Positions 44,191 through 57,200 of a DNA stretch of 64,000 bases are shown here, piece after piece. Within the stretch, counting starts at the first letter, position 1, and each line of letters starts with the position of its first letter. Position numbers and translations under genes: made by a program. This stretch comes from Carposina sasakii (lineage: Eukaryota; Arthropoda; Insecta; Lepidoptera; Carposinidae): contig CP053160.1 in the NCBI GenBank assembly GCA_014607495.2, positions 14,260,001-14,324,000 on the forward strand, in the 5' to 3' direction. The notes beneath the pieces are model-generated. The model ran no database searches and had not been told where the DNA came from. It saw nothing but the letters and a program-made list of their open reading frames with translations.

Positions 44191-44957
44191 TTACACGAAC
44201 GCACCCATGGACGTGCGGTCTCACAGGCCGCTTGCAGTTTGTGATTCTCGTGCTCCCCTCCTCCCGCGTACACCACGCGTATGCCGGCCTCTGTAGATTC
44301 GGTTTTATTGACAAAACGACCATTGAGAGTAAAGGTTACGTCGCCGGATGAATGTTGCGTGAGTAATTTCGCTTTATGTTTTGAGTGCGGTCTGTGAGAC
44401 TGCGCGTTCACGTTTGTAGTACAAATTGACGCTGATTGTGATTCTGTATGTTTTAGATTTTGTAAACTAAAATGTCAAAAAACGATCAACCAACAACTGC
44501 AGGCAAATGGGAGATTATTATTGTACAAAGTGGTAGTACTACCAGAGCTGACATAAACAGCCAATATTCCTACAATGCTCTATTCCACTATACAAAGACT
44601 GCCTATAAATATGACCAAGTTGGGCCCTTGTTCGAAATTTTTATGTTTAGTTTTGAGAAGATAATGTTAAGTTTTTTATGTACTTTGCTCTTTATGTTTT
44701 ACTGTAAAAGAAGTTAAACTAACTTATAATATGATAATATACCTATAAAGTGATCTCAAGCTAAAAAGTATGAAAAGTGCCTTTGATTGTTATATCATTA
44801 GATTTAGTTTAAAATAAATACATTTTTCATTCAAATTACATCTTATATTTGCATCTAGTAACTCTTCTAAGGGATAAAAACAAAAAATTATACAATATTA
44901 ACAGAAACCAGCCCGCAAAGATAGTGGTCTGTGAGGCCGCACGTCCATAGTAGTGTA
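44191..44957. mobile_element. DNA element with ATGGACGTGCGGnCTCACAG inverted ends
   Basis: TTACACGAACGCACCCATGG plus ACGTGCGGTCTCACAGGCC on the left pairs with GGTCTGTGAGGCCGCACGTC plus CATAGTAGTGTAA on the right, about 770 bp apart. The interior has two short open frames (minus 44411-44163 and plus 44472-44717) without recognised domains. It lies immediately upstream of the first visible PNKP exon. Confidence 0.6.
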
Positions 44958-45117
44958 ACAAAAATAGAACATCCATAGTTAAACAGTAATAAAAGTTTTT
45001 TGTTTCTGTCTTCGGCCAAAGATGAGTATCTTGGGATAAAGTAGTCTGTTGTTACAATATGTATTTGTACTGAGGTTTTCACATATGTATTCATAAATTA
45101 ATAATTTTCTGTTACAG

Positions 45118-47851
45118 TTAGCCTAAGAGCCAATTATGAAAATTCCCAGGTAGAGATAAAACCACTAGGAGTGAATCCTTCTGGTCTTGATGGGTTTGCT
45201 ATGAAAAAAGATGCAGTATATAAAGTTGGTCATGGAAGCAGAATAGAAATCCTATTAAACAACTATATTCATTTAATTGAGTTTGATCCAGCTCCTGGAG
45301 GGAAGGACACACCTGTAAGAAATAAAAGAAAATTAGAGGAAAGTTCACCAGCTCCCGCTAAAAAGATGTACCTCAAACCAGTACCTCTTAAAGAGGCCAC
45401 CGAAAGTTCTTGGGAAGATGTGGATAGAGGTGAACTGTATGTTTATACTTCAAAGGGGGTTAAGCCTAGTTCTAAAATTGCTGCTTTTGATATGGATGGT
45501 ACATTGATAAAAACAAAGTCAGGCAAAATATATCCAGTGGACACACATGATTGGCAGATAGCGTTTCCTCCAGTTCATGCAAAACTTTATGAATATTATC
45601 TACAGGATTATAAAATTGTTATATTGAGTAACCAAGCACCAATAGGCAATGGCAGAGTAAAAATTGAGGATTTTAAAATTAAAGTAGAAGATGTTGTAGA
45701 AAAGTTGAATGTGCCTGTGCAAGCTTACTTAGCAACAGGAAAAGGCATGTATAGAAAACCAGCAACTGGTATGTGGAAGGCTTTAAGTGAAAAGGTAATT
45801 AAAACTATATTGAAATCATTGTGTTCGATTGTCAGAATATTTTAGGCTTGACCGAAACACTACAAAGTATTACTTCTATATTTGTAAAATGTATTGTAAT
45901 AATGTATACTACCCAAGCATGGCTATGCTTGACAAAATTAGATTAGAATGAGTGGAAATATAAATCTTTCAGCCAGTTGAGATATCTGTACCTTGTTATG
46001 ACTGAAAAAAAAAACCTACAAAATTCACGACGAAACTTTGCGGTTGTAAAATTAGCCATGTTGTGAGTATGGCCATCACCTTTCTTCTTACCATGCGCGC
46101 ACTTGAATTGCGACGTATTTCGCCCCAAGTTCACAGCGCCAAAAATAATCCGCCGCAAATGCTGTACTTTTGTAACTTTCTTACAATTATTAATGTTTTA
46201 CATGCAATCTTTGAACATTGCAGTTCAATGACGGCATAAATATAGATATGGAAAAAAGTTTCTACGTAGGTGACGCCGCTGGTAGAGCTGCAAATTGGGC
46301 GCCAGGCAAGAAAAAAGATCACTCTATGGCCGACAAGCTATTGGCCGAAAACCTAGGCCTAACATTCTTCACACCAGAACAGTTCTTCCTCGGACATTCC
46401 ATTAGCAACGTGCCAATGTGCAAACCAGCATTTGATCCCAGAGATTGCAAAACAACAGCCTTAGCTGATGATGATCTGATAAGTAAAGAACAGGAGGCAA
46501 GTACCTATATTTGTGACGTAATTACGAGCAGCTTTTGCTTTTTCTTGAGAATGTTGTCTGGTTTGTGCTGTCACAGGTAAACACTGCTCATTATAATAAG
46601 TATACTTACACAATTGTAGCTTTGTTTGATGTATGGAAGCGAAATTTATGAAGAAATTCGTACATTGACCTCTAACTATTCATCTCTTTCATTGGAGTGG
46701 ACATAGATGTCTTGCCGTCTCTTCCGCGTCTAAATCAGGTTGATAGACACTTCAAACTAACTTAACTATTTATTTACATGTCTAAACTCTTTTCTCGCTT
46801 TTACCGCTCGCCGAGTCTTATATTCTCATTTGATCTAAGTCTAAAGCATAAAATGTTCTTTATTTCCAGATTTTGGTACTAGTAGGCTTCCCTGCCAGTG
46901 GCAAATCGCATTTGTCTCGACGAATCGCGAAATGTTCCAACAATCGTTATGTCACTGTTTGCCGCGACGTTCTAGGGTCTTGGCAGAAGTGTGCAGCTGA
47001 AGCTAGTAAATTGCTAAAAGTGAGTAGATATATTTAAGTAAAATGGTGGTGCCTTGAGCTTGTGAAGACACAAGACTTGCAAGAATGGATGGTTAGTTGA
47101 TCTGTAATATAATATTTTTATATGTTTTTAGCAAGGCAAAAGTGTGATAGTGGACAGCACCAACCCGGACGTAGAATCCCGCGCACGTTGGACGTCATTG
47201 GCCAAAGAATCGCGAGTCACGTGCCGATGCGCCAAACTGAAGACTAGCATGGCGCATGCGCAGCACAACAACAGGTTTAGAGAGCTCATGAAGATCAATC
47301 ATGTGCCTGTTAATAATATCGTGTTTCATACTTATAAGTAAGTTAAATTCATTAGCGAGGGAATATTATGGGAAAGGTGAGGGACAGACCTGACTAGGGT
47401 TAAGTCTACGTTTAAGTGTGACGGTCAGAATCGACCGTAATAATTCCCTAAGATCTTTTATAACAATTTGTGTGTAAACCACCAACCAATCAGTACAGCA
47501 GATATTATTTTAACACATTCAGTGCCAGCGACTACGTATTTGCGTCTTTTAGGCTTTCTAGAGGTACCGCTGGACGCTTATTTGCGTCCTATCACTAGGC
47601 GTTGACCCGATGTCGGCACCGTTAGACAATCTGCCGGCAGCGAATGTGAATGTATGAAGGAAAACGTTTTGCTAGACTTATGACTTCACTTTTAAGCACT
47701 TTTCGGTTAATTTCTTTTTGTTTTCAGGAATAAGTTTACGGAACCCACGACAAGTGAGGGGTTCAAAGAGGTAATTCAAGTGGAGTTTAATCCAAATTTT
47801 GAAGATGCAGAAGCAGAAAAGTTGTATAGAATGCATTTGTTGGAGAAATAA
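45118..47851 (+). CDS. PNKP: Polynucleotide kinase 3'-phosphatase (5' exon missing)
   Basis: Exons: 45118-45794, 46224-46496, 46870-47019, 47132-47337 and 47728-47851, 476 codons with consistent phases. The first exon enters mid-FHA-domain ([34 protein letters not shown]), so about 40-50 N-terminal residues are in an exon I could not find. Next comes the HAD phosphatase: [16 protein letters not shown] (DxDGT), [33 protein letters not shown]. The kinase follows with P-loop [24 protein letters not shown] and [12 protein letters not shown]. The enzyme restores 3'-OH and 5'-phosphate ends for single- and double-strand break repair. Intron 2 (after 46496) has a GC donor (GAG|GCAAGT). A Lys/Pro-rich linker (residues about 45-85 of the visible part) fits the usual FHA linker. 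Confidence 0.95.
47365..47446. repeat. Half copy of the GATTCTGACCGTCA MITE
   Basis: AGGGACAGACCTGACTAGGG then AAGTCTACGTTTAAGTGTGA and CGGTCAGAATCGAC corresponds to one half of the 31.4 kb element. It lies in the last PNKP intron. Confidence 0.6.
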
Positions 47852-48131
47852 GGTATTTTTGTTAGTATTTTTTTTTGGAATTAAAACGGCTGTGATATAA
47901 ATGAATTTTTATTATGACTTTTAGAACATTTTTAAATGAAACACGCAAATGTAGACACATAATTCTTCCTTATTCTCACCAGGAACTCAAAAAACAGGAA
48001 TATTTTCATGATGGAAGTGAGATATCGCTATAACGTATCTTGCTTCTACCATGTATCCTGATTAATATTTCATGGTCCTGAACGTAGTATGTACAATTTC
48101 ATACAAAAACAGGCCAATATAAATATAAAAG

Positions 48132-48226
48132 AGTCGTTTCACAGAATAACGCCCGTACATGATTTGAAAAGAGCAGCGCAACTGGCGCTATCGTACAAAG
48201 GAACTGATATTTAGTGAAACGCCACT
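48132..48226. mobile_element. MITE of the AGTnCGTTTCA family, short copy
   Basis: AGTCGTTTCACAGAATAACG at the left and TTTAGTGAAACGCCACT at the right are inverted. It sits about 55 bp from another copy of the family. Confidence 0.6.
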
Positions 48227-48282
48227 ACTAAGTAAATAGCTGAGGTAAAATAGTAGCGACAGATCTTCGCGGATGTCAAGTT

Positions 48283-48417
48283 AATGTCCGTTACACTGTA
48301 TAGTTCTGATGGATGATGGCGCCAGTAACTATGTGTACGACCACATTTTCTTATTCACTGCATACATAAAATGTTAGTTCCGAAATCAGGCATAGGAATT
48401 ATTCTATGAAACGGACT
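48283..48417. mobile_element. MITE of the AGTnCGTTTCA family
   Basis: It ends TATTCTATGAAACGGACT, and internally shares GATGATGGCGCCAGTAACTA plus TGTGTAC with the 60.3 kb copy. The left end is diverged. Confidence 0.65.
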
Positions 48418-48479
48418 TTAGCCGTGTCATGCGCAGACATCCCTCGCCTGCCTTCTTCACCCCCGCGCATTTATAATAT

Positions 48480-48712
48480 ACTAGTGGACGCCCGCGACTT
48501 CGTCCGCGTGGACTGCAGAAAAAACAAAATGTCTAAATTATTCGAGATAAAAATATTTTCCCGGGATAAAAGTAGCCTATGTGTTAATCCAGGGTGTCAG
48601 CTAACTCCATACCATTTCATTATAATCGCTCCAGCCGTTTTTACGTGAAAGAGTAACATCCATCCATCCATCCATACTCACAAACTTTCGTGTTTATAAT
48701 ATTAATAAGATT
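48480..48712 (-). repeat. Lep1-like repeat downstream of PNKP
   Basis: On the plus strand it begins CTAGTGGACGCCCGCGACTT and ends GTTTATAATATTAATAAG, so it is in minus orientation. It contains a CATCCATCCATC microsatellite. Confidence 0.8.
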
Positions 48713-48823
48713 ACTGGAACGCCTTCTAAGGTTCTTACAAACTTCACATAACTATGTATACGTATAAGGTCTATCCAAACTTAGTGATTATCTTTTGACA
48801 CGAAACTAGGTAGGTAAAAGAAA

Positions 48824-48969
48824 CAACTTTCACTATGGGACTAACTCAGAAATATTGAAAAAAAAATCAGCTGTTCCATACAATCTCAAATAATTCCTAC
48901 TGCACTGAAATGTATGGAACAGCAGATTTTTTTTTAATATTTCGGAATTGGTCCCATAGTGAAAGTTCA
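48824..48969. mobile_element. Fold-back MITE with about 58-bp arms
   Basis: ACTTTCACTATGGGACTAAC on the left pairs with the right end GGTCCCATAGTGAAAGT. The pairing continues inward past a T/A-rich run to CAGCTGTTCCATACA and TGTATGGAACAGC. About 28 bp separates the arms. Confidence 0.8.
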
Positions 48970-48974
48970 AAATC

Positions 48975-49850
48975 CTGATCAACCCTAATGGAGAGTCACA
49001 CACAAGTGATCCAAAAAACAGCAATGTGTCACAGAATAACCAATAATCCCATTTAATTAGTCACAAGATCGCCCGATACATTTGGCGCGGAGAGCAAAGA
49101 TTAACAAATTAAAAATCCGTTTCCTGCGAGTTATAGCACTGTCGTATAATTCAGCAGAATGGTGCCTGTTCAGCATTTCAGTATTTGCCTGGCTGTCACC
49201 TACACCTGTATATTCTTCACATATACTTATAGTGTTCTGTGTTCAAAACCCCTAAGATCCTTTGCAGCTATTGTAGATAATTTAATTGGTAGGTAAAGGT
49301 AGGTAACTAAGAGATAATCTTTATATGCCAATACAAAATGTTTCCTAATGATTCCTAGAGTCAATTTTATGTATTTGAAGCATTTGTGTCTCATATCTCA
49401 TTAATCTAGTAATTATCTTTTACTTAGGCCAAATTTTTATAAGTAAATTAACTTTCTAGGAAAAGGCAACTGGTTGTAATCACAAAGCTTACTCAACATC
49501 TATTACATTAGTTAAGGCAACGGATTTTAATTAGCTCATTAAAAAGGCTTGTTACAAAATATTTACATATTTTCTTCGCAATGCAAAGAATCCAAAAAGC
49601 GTAAGTATCTATAACCATAAAAGTTATGCGGGAATATAGGGTTACTTGTAAAATACCAGCCACTAAAAACAACAACAACAACTTTGTATGGGTCCTACTC
49701 TAAAATAACCGAAAATTATCTTTTCACATATAAGTTCATAAGGTACTTTACTACCTACATGAAAATGTAGGTATTTTGAGTTTAGGTTTCAAGTTTTTGG
49801 CCACTTCGTAATCCCTGCTAAAGACATTCGTGTAACAATTTACAGTTGTT
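48975..49850. other. Intergenic stretch without recognised features
   Basis: AT-rich unique-looking sequence between PNKP and the repeat cluster near 50 kb. No exon could be supported. Confidence 0.4.
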
Positions 49851-49853
49851 CAA

Positions 49854-50866
49854 GATATATAATGGACATCGCAAAACATCGGAAACAATTGTACAACGTT
49901 ACAAAAACCATTTTTCTAAAGCAATTTAGATTTTAGTTCTAAAATATTATATATCACGCCATTTCACTATAGAGAACGATATGCATTATTATTGTCCAAA
50001 ATTTGACTTAATTTTTTTTACTTTCTCATGTAACATCTAAATGAAGTATAAGACAAAGAAAATAAAATGCGATACTTAAGTAAGTACTTCATTAGATAAT
50101 TTTTTTAAAACGAAAAACCGACTTCCTCCCAAAACTCGAACTTACTAAAGTATTTAACTAAAGGGCAAATATATATTGCGTTAAGCCGTGTACGCAGTTT
50201 AGGAGGCATAAATTTCAGATTCTATATAAATATTAAAATAGGCCACATGACAAAAGAGAAAAAAGGACTAGGCTTCGAAACTTTACGTCTGACAATATGA
50301 TGATAATGATGATCCGACCAATTTCGGTCATGGCGACCACTTCTACTCCTACGAGTAGATATTACATAAGTTGGCGTTCATGCGCTCGGAGATGGCTTAC
50401 ATTTACATAGCCAATCTTTTTGTCGCCCTGAACGCCCGCGCACACAGAGGACAGGTTAGTGCGCCATTATTGTATAATGGACATCGCAAAACATCGGAAA
50501 CAATTGTACAACGTTACAAAAAACATTTTTCTAAAGCAATTTAGATTTTAGTTCTAAAATATTCCATTTTCAACCTTATCACGAACAAATATCAACGTCA
50601 TTTCTAATTTCGGTTGGTCATCAAATACGAAGTAAGTCGATACGCATTATTAATCTTGTACTGTACAGATGGACATTTTACTTAATTTTTTTACTTTCTC
50701 ATGTAACATCTAAATGAAGTATAAGACCAACAAAGACCAACTATAAAAAAAATTGAAATCGGTTAAAATGACGGAGTTCGAGGTAACACACTAAAAAATA
50801 ATAAAAAAAATAAAAATAAAAAAAAAAAACATACAGACGAATTGTACTTCATTGAAGTCGGAAAAT
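49854..50866. repeat. Repeat cluster with a direct duplication
   Basis: ATAATGGACATCGCAAAACA plus TCGGAAACAATTGTACAACG occurs at 49859 and 50474. Each copy continues through TAGATTTTAGTTCTAAAATA and later TACTTTCTCATGTAACATCT plus AAATGAAGTATAAGAC. AAACCGACTTC near 50115 and GAAGTCGGAAAAT near 50855 form inverted ends of an element. A more distant relative lies at 53.80-53.99 kb in an intron. Confidence 0.7.
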
Positions 50867-51207
50867 AGGACAAGCTACGTCACCTTACTCAATACCTTTA
50901 ATGCTATAAGTAAGTACCTAGGTAAGTACTTAAGTATTTTTTCAGTAAACTTCACATTAAAAGAGTAAAAGGTAAAGCTGGTATTGCTTGATGTTATTTA
51001 CATTGCAATAATATGGACGGATGCCTTATATATTATATTTGTAAATATAATTCATATTCTGAACTACCCACAAACAAGCAAGCTAGCGGATTCCTTTAAA
51101 AGTCCAATTTATCCTTTAATTTAAGGCAGTAGCTTTCTTACTTCATTTGCGTACAAGCGATAATTGCATTTTTAAAATATTCAATGATGATAATAATGAG
51201 CTTCTCT

Positions 51208-51282
51208 TCAATCGTCATCTATATCATCTTCATCCTCCGCATCCAACAGATTGTCCAGACTCGAATCCGAGTCTACTTCTTG
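51208..51282 (-). other. Acidic open tail following an in-frame UGA
   Basis: After the predicted stop of the SLC7-like gene (TGA at 51285-51283), the same frame stays open for 24 codons to a second TGA at 51210-51208. Thirteen of the 24 residues are Asp or Glu and there is a central Leu-Asp-Asn-Leu-Leu. This may be a readthrough extension, or the true C-terminus if the first TGA is a mutation or assembly error. Confidence 0.45.
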
Positions 51283-54200
51283 TCATCTGGAAAAAGTACA
51301 TAATGCAATCACCTTTAAAGAATCTGCCCTTAAATACGTTCCGTATGTAGCCTACCCGTGACCTAGCGTGTACGGACTGGCAACGAATTCTCATCGATCA
51401 CATCTACTTAATTATTTTAGAACTAGCTGTTGCCCGCGACTTCGTCCGCGCGGTGGCGCCACCTACCGCCACCATATAAAAAGTAGCCTATGTCCTTTCT
51501 CGGGCTCTGGACTATTTCTGTACCAAATTTAATTCAAATCGGTTCAGTAGCTTTGCCGTGAAAAACGGACTACAACGACAAATAGGTATAATACAACGTG
51601 ACGTAACGCTGTGTCAGAGCGCAGCGTACTTGCTCTGTGGGACAGGTGAAGTGTGGTTCAATACAACACAACGCGACGTTATAATGCGGCGGTAGGTAGG
51701 TAAGCGTAAAAATGACAATCTCAAAGCGTTATATTTACTCCCTGTTTGACTCACCTGCCAATATAAACCGTGTCGATATGAGCAAGTCGCGCCCCAGTCA
51801 GCGGCATGGTAGATGATGCAGGGTGGAGCTTGCGTTTCTCCAGCGTACTCCGGGCTTGCTGCACTGCTAGATCACCGCACCAGCGCTCGCAGCGAGCATA
51901 GATTACTACACCTAAAATACAAATCGTTTAAGAGAAGAAGATAGATAGCTCTTGTTTGAAGTAAGCTAGCGAAGACGCATCAACGCACACATTATGTTTT
52001 GATTATGTTTAGGCAGGTACCATTTTAGAGTGTTCTGGGTTTAGGCAAACTTGAGGCCGTAAAATGGTTAGATATTGTCTATTATTATCTATGTCTATAA
52101 GATATTCTGAGCAGTTCTCTTTGAACTACATAAATATGGTACAATACCTGCTCCAGCAAACAACAAGATAGCAGGCCAGGAATCAAGCAGCAGCGGCGTG
52201 AGGAACAGCAAAGCCATCAGCAGTGTCAACGGCCCCTCCAAACCCTGACCCCAACGCATGCCGAGTCTATGTGCCGGCTGCCACCAAGATAGAAACGTTC
52301 CGCAGATCCATACTGAAAAGCACAGAAATACTATGTACTTACTATGCCACAGAAAATGGAGATTGGTTTTAGACTAGCGAGGAAAATTACTTCATTTCTA
52401 GTGTTATTAGGTTATGTCAAGGATTAGCGAGCAAGGGGGCAATGTCCCTTATGATCTGAAGGTTAGGAGCAAGTATTAGGTTAGGACTATTTGTAGGTAC
52501 TACTTGTAGTGATCCTGAAGTTAGTTCATTCCTGACATATATTGTCCTGTATGATGAGTGTGAGTTTGCTCGTTCGAGTTAACGTTTACCTAACGGTCAA
52601 CCAATCACGTTGTGCTTTTTTTACTTATTCCCCGAAATGTGAACTATGTTCCAGAAATGGGGCATCATAAAAGAGATCCCATAGCCACGTTTAGCAAGTT
52701 GCTAGCTTAGCGCCTGAGAGAATGGTAGAGTTCCTTAGTTTACATGCACGGTATAAGATGCAGCTGATGTATTCTAGCGAAACTTCTCATCAGCATAGGG
52801 TAATGTGGTACCTTTTTGTACTATTCGCCGGTAATTCGTTAACGCGGATTAGTTTAAGCTTTCAAACTTACAGTGAGCATACTGCTAACGAATTCGTCGA
52901 TGTTCTCAAAGGTCACAATACGCTTTACATGTCAAGCCTAGAGAAGTTTACTTACAAGGCACTCCAGCAGCAAACATAGGCACTCTAATAGCTTCGTTGC
53001 AAAAGGCAACAGCTAATAAGGCAGCAGCTATCACTTGAGTGAGTGCGCCCACGCCGGCCAGCCGGGCTCCGCGCACGCACGGCGGGGCTGGCGGACTCGC
53101 TTCGGGGGTCGACGTCACCACCTGAAAAAATTGGAGAATCCGAAGTGGCAGAGTCTTTTTGTAAACCTTGATTGTGTTTTGTTTTCATGCGTAGGTAGGT
53201 AGGCACTAGTACGTACGAGTATAGTAGGTAGAATGGAATTTCATTAAAACTCGAAAAAAGAGCATGGCGCGGCTTGGTTTTGGGGTAACCAGGTAATATA
53301 ACCGAACATTAGGTAATCCTTGTTTTAATTCATTTACGTAAGCATATCAAGCATTTTTTAAAATATTAAATAGGCTTACGCTTGACCACAACGCGCCTGA
53401 TTGTAAGCACCGTTCGGTCATTTGGGGTTTTTACTCAGATACTCCTCAAACATTACATTTATGAAAATATCTCAATAATTCTTACTTGTATCGTATCCCG
53501 ATACTCCTTAACCACGGCATCAATATCAGTGGAATCGTCGCCCGAAGATATCTCCGCATCACTACCCTCAACATCGGAAGGCACTTCCACTATATCAGTA
53601 GCAGTGAGATCTATTGCAGTTCCAGAGGTGCTGAGACTGGGCACCAGCTCCATCTCTTCTGCAGCACAACTCGCGTAGCTTTCGAGAAGGCATTCCCGTT
53701 CTTCCGTTTCTGCAAACGTTATGTAATATGGTTAAATGAAAGACAGAGAGTGTTCAAGTGTCTAGGATTTTTGGGTCTTTAAGAAAATGAAAAAACTTAA
53801 TAATGGGTATCGCAAAGTATCGGAAACAACCACATTAGAAGAATGACAAAAAGCATTTAGTCTTAAAAACCTAAAACACTCTTAATTTCAATTTTATCAC
53901 AAACCAATAATTAAAAAACGCATAGTAAGTCTATGCCCATTATTAAAATTGTTGTACCTACTGTATTGTATCACGTCATTTTGCATAGGTTACCTACCTT
54001 TCATGACTTTGGACTTAATGCTCTCTAATGTTTTAGTATGCCGAATGGAGGACGGAATGAACCAGAGATTGCTCTTGCATTTCGAAGTGGTTGGCTTTGT
54101 AATTGGTTTCCCATGAGAGTCTTTACCAAGACGCTTGTATTCAACATCTGAAACATCATCATCATAGGTATAAATAATTATCTGACTGTTTATTTTTGTT

Positions 54201-57200
54201 AGCATGAGAAGCTCGTAATGGCGCCAAGGAGCGATACATAACGACTGCCTGTCCATCGGAGCGGAGCGAGGCTGCGGAGCGCAGAACATCTATCTATACA
54301 TATAATAAAAATGTAACGGATCGCTGTCTGTACATGGAAGATATATGAGAAAAAATATTATAGGAGACCTTTATCAACGCAATAGTACCCAAAACAATGA
54401 TTTTTGAAATTTTTGTCTGTTTGTCGGTTTGTCTGTTTATCTGTTTGTCGGTTTATCTGTTTGTCTGTGCGTTTGTGCACGCTAATCTCAGAAACGGCTG
54501 AAGCGATTTCGATGCAGTTTTCACGAATATATTGTGACAGGTCCTATTTAACATATAGGGTACTTTTTATCCCGGGAAAATGTTTTTATCCCGGATAATT
54601 TCGACATTTTATTTTTTCTGTAGTCCACGCGGACGGATTCGCGGGCGTCCACTATTAACCAATATAATTGGTTAAAATTTTATAGGATTGTATAAAATAT
54701 CGGCTCAGCTAACTGGACAGTCAAATAGTAGTGAACAACCTCTTAATTTTATGGGTTATAGGTACCTCCAGCTTCTATCTGTTCGGCAGTAGGCACACAT
54801 CTCATGATGATGAAGTGGAAGGCTTGTATGACAATCCCAAGTAGATGGCTTGCGTTCATCAACGTTATCATATGCGATAACGGACAAGCAAATGCCAGTA
54901 TTGCTGCTAAACTTCCTGAAATACAAAAAAAAAAATAAAAATCGGTGATGATGAAGTCAAGGACTTGGTACTAATCTATTAGTATAGAGTCTATACTATA
55001 CTAATATTATAAAGAGGTAAAGTTTGTGTGTTTGTATATTTGTTAAATTGTAAGGGGTAATCTCGGGATCTACTGAACCGATTTTAAAAATTCTTTCACC
55101 AATAGAAAGCCACATTATTGCTGAGTGTCATAAGTTATAAGAATTTCCCGATATTCCCACGGGAAGGCGACCAACGGGAATTTAATATTTTTTATAGCTA
55201 TATACTGATATGTACCGAAGCGAAGCGAGGGCGGGCCACTAGTACCTACTAAACACATTTCTATGTGATCAGGGACTTGGTACTAATGATGAACCTTTTA
55301 GTACTCTCAGACATGCAGAAACACAAATATAATTTGGAATTGATTTCTTCAAAACAAAAAAGCAAGGGATAGTTGATAACGAATTTTTTTACACAAGCCT
55401 TTTACGGCCTTTTGCTGTAGGTACTACAAATTGAAATAGTTCCGCAGATTTTATTCCCATGACATCATCATCATGTCAATCTCTATAGGTAGTCTTGCAA
55501 TTGGCCAATAAGTAAAAGTGTTCATAGTATTATGCACTTATTAAATTAAATATAATTACATTAAATGTAAAGTGAACCAACCTGCAGTAAACACAGCAAG
55601 AACCGGGCTCCCCGTAGTGCTGCTCTCATACGTCATTGACCGTGTCAGGACCTTCCACTCTGGAGACGCTAAACCCACAAGGATATTGAACAGCAGAGGA
55701 CACAGTTCTGTCAGAGCTAAGCATACACCGGCAACGGTGACTGCAGCTAGAATGGGACAGAGCCACGCTGCTGCAGTCGCTTCGAGCAGGGTGGTTACTG
55801 GCAATATTGCGTCTATGGTGTGCCTGAAATAAAATATCAATGAAGGTTTAATTTAGTTATCATTAAAGCTACGGTTTCTAGCATTGCGGTCCCGTCACAT
55901 AGCGGCCGTACGTAAGTGAAATCACAGTCGTCAGAAGTTCCTTATACGGAAAATACAGAATACATATGACGTCACAGCTCTCCTAGGATAGGAATCCATA
56001 GCTTAAGACTTTTACTGGAACCGCTAATTCTACCGCCACGCGCCACGAGGGACTTCATGACTATTTTTTGAAAATTGCTAGCTGGTGTCTGCGACTTCTA
56101 TTGCGCTTGTACTAATCCTAGGTGTTATTCTATAAGCTATACAAATGCCAATTTCATTAAAATACGTTCAATAGCTTTTGCGTGAAAAAGTAACAAAATT
56201 CCATTATCATTAACTACCATCAACTATCTAATATTAGTAGGTACTAGATACAGGACCGACTTACGCCTTCAACATATTCGTGTAAAGGAAGCATAATCCA
56301 GAAAACACGAGTGTTGGTAGTCCGATCATCAGCAACATATTCTTCTTCAATGAGCCGGATTGTTTAGAAGGAAGGACCACGCTAAAAGCATAGGATACAG
56401 GCGCCCCTGCTGCAAATAGCTGAAATGTTTAGTGCTGAGTATAAATAACCCATTGTTTCATACATAAATGGTCTTATATATTCAGGGATTCTGGTCGTAT
56501 ACCGCGATGACTATGGACAAAGATTTGAATGGTGTGCCATTACGCTACGCGATTTTCATAGCTCAATGCGTATAAATTAAACCCAAGGAAACTTTCAATA
56601 TGGTATTAAGTCAATTATGATGTGCTGTATGCCTACTAAAAGTCTCATTTACCTACTCGTAGGTACTTGTATGAAAAAGCTACACTTACCTCATATACAG
56701 TAATTGGTATAGGCATATTTATATTAGCTATGTCCAAATTCATAAGTCCAACAATGGCGAAAAACTGACTGAACACAAAGAGGAGAATTAGCAGCATACA
56801 CGTGAACATCATACTTTCCTGGAATAATACAAACCTCCATAAATATTCTTCTATTTAGGTAGTGATATAAAGGAATCAATTGTTTCACTTATCTATCCGT
56901 CCAATAGTATTATCATCAATAGTAGGTATTATCATCCATAAGGGCTCATACAACAACACGATACACTTTTATAATAAAAAATCTTTTAACAGTTGTCAGT
57001 TCAGACCAGCTTCAGACAACTACATTTGTATTTAAAATATTAGTATAGGATTACTACTAATTTACTTACCTCCAATCCACACATAAACATGGCACACACA
57101 ACCATCACGACAGTGACTCCAAGCACATCAGGCCAAGGTTCCCCAAGGGCTCTGGTCTCGTAGCCAAAGAGCCATCTCCTTGTCCTGCCTCCTGTCACGT

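Noticed and set aside
44290..44360. Possible FHA-coding exon upstream of PNKP ending at a GTGAGT donor
   Set aside because: The donor phase does not fit the next exon, the Gly-Arg FHA motif is missing, and it lies inside a TIR element.
44472..44717. 81-codon plus-strand frame starting MSKNDQPTT
   Set aside because: It lies within the 44.2-45.0 kb TIR element, has no recognised domain and cannot be joined to PNKP in frame.
55270..55290. CAGGGACTTGGTACTAAT as a further micro-insertion copy
   Set aside because: It belongs to a local duplication with 54.96 kb and lacks flanking repeats.
56483..56500. CAGGGATTCTGGTCGTAT as a further micro-insertion copy
   Set aside because: Two extra bases relative to the family and no direct repeat on the flanks.
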